A stretch of DNA of 64,000 nt, taken from contig JAIOJX010000025.1 in the NCBI GenBank assembly GCA_022376925.1, positions 99,227,608 to 99,291,607 of the forward strand. Reading direction: 5' to 3'. Origin of the DNA: Tragulus kanchil. Taxonomy: Eukaryota; Chordata; Mammalia; Artiodactyla; Tragulidae. The position numbers and the translations under genes are program-made. The notes beneath the pieces were generated by a model. It had not been told where the DNA came from and did no database searches. It saw only the letters and a list, made by a program, of their open reading frames with translations. Positions 63,807 through 64,000 of this stretch are shown in pieces. How positions within the stretch are numbered: position 1 is the stretch's first letter; each line of letters starts with the position of its first letter.

Positions 63807-64000
63807 GAAATGTTTTACAAATTGAAATGATGTTTCATTGGCTTAGGTTTGAAGAAAGTCCTTTAATCAACAGTATTCCATCTATAGTTTGTTTTTACTA
63901 TATTCTATTGGTTACATTTTAACTTCTCAGGATCAACTACAAGAATGGATCATAGGAAAAGAAAAGTGTCACTGAACCATCAATTCATAATGTTGTAATC

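Larger units (their letters stand above)
1..64000 (+). other. SLIT2: SLIT2 gene body, internal part (partial at both ends)
   Basis: The exons on the + strand read in order as SLIT2: the LRR segment [15 protein letters not shown], then [28 protein letters not shown], the LRRCT with [14 protein letters not shown], the acidic DEEE insert, and the LRRNT with [22 protein letters not shown]2 is a secreted guidance ligand for ROBO receptors; the second LRR domain, which starts in the last exon here, is the ROBO-binding one (family knowledge). SLIT1 and SLIT3 differ at several residues as I remember them (for example SLIT3 has RGITDVKNL where this has RGAVDIKNL). Signal peptide, first LRRs, later LRR domains, EGF repeats and C-terminal knot lie outside the window. 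Confidence 0.96.
47526..64000 (+). other. SLIT2: SLIT2 intron after the LRRNT exon (continues past the window)
   Basis: No exon was recognised in 16.5 kb. It holds CHR SINEs, a SINE-flanked 602-bp duplication, an antisense L1 3' end, and a nearly unbroken series of direct duplications from 55.1 to 61.1 kb and again at 61.8-63.8 kb. 53.0-54.1 and 61.1-61.8 kb show nothing recognisable. The intronic microRNA mir-218-1 of SLIT2 was looked for and is not here. Confidence 0.8.

Noticed and set aside
47526..64000. Possible intronic mir-218-1 of SLIT2
   Set aside because: The mature sequence start ttgtgcttgat was looked for on both strands and not found; in mammals it lies in a later SLIT2 intron, outside this window.
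1..64000. CRISPR arrays, bacterial operons, phage or other prokaryotic systems
   Set aside because: The regular duplications are 1 kb and non-interspersed, coding is spliced, and the repeats are ruminant SINEs; nothing prokaryotic is present.

Overview
This is vertebrate, specifically ruminant (bovid-type), nuclear DNA. It is a partial window from the middle of a SLIT2 gene on the + strand. The call rests on six spliced coding exons (one of them present twice) that read as consecutive parts of SLIT2: leucine-rich repeats (LRRs), the C-terminal cap of LRR domain 1, a 12-nt microexon, and the N-terminal cap of LRR domain 2. Ruminant origin is shown by many Bov-tA/Bov-A SINEs and CHR-type (tRNA-Glu-derived) SINEs, several with clear target-site duplications. 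The species cannot be fixed from the sequence alone.

Layout. 1-17881 is intron upstream of the first visible exon. The first LRR exon is at 17882-17953 and an identical copy is at 19026-19097. Further LRR exons are at 34858-34929 and 41979-42050, the LRRCT exon at 44741-44904, the microexon at 46465-46476, and the LRRNT exon at 47387-47525. 47526-64000 is intron with no further exon seen. All junctions keep frame: LRR exons are 72 nt with phase 2 on both sides, the LRRCT exon ends in phase 1, the microexon is phase 1-1, and the LRRNT exon ends in phase 2. No second gene, CRISPR array, complete transposon ORF or recognisable endogenous retrovirus was seen.

The most striking feature is architectural. 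The window contains 15 direct, mostly abutting head-to-tail duplications of 0.6-1.2 kb (most 1.0-1.17 kb), plus one of 116 bp. Copies are near identical, differing by a few indels, and sequence at several junctions is a degraded version of the true flank. Similar size, repeated occurrence and error-rich edges point to unmerged overlapping contig ends (assembly false duplications) rather than biology. This matters because one of them duplicates a SLIT2 LRR exon in frame. One 602-bp case, around 50.7-52.2 kb, differs: its middle SINE looks like a recombinant of the two flanking SINEs, as expected from non-allelic homologous recombination.

Other notable points: the microexon uses a GC donor with a perfect TACTAAC upstream; a CHR SINE subfamily carries a G-quadruplex-capable tail; and there are small nested retroposon insertions. 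I found no evidence of a new biological system; the exon duplication and the microexon signals are the items most worth testing.
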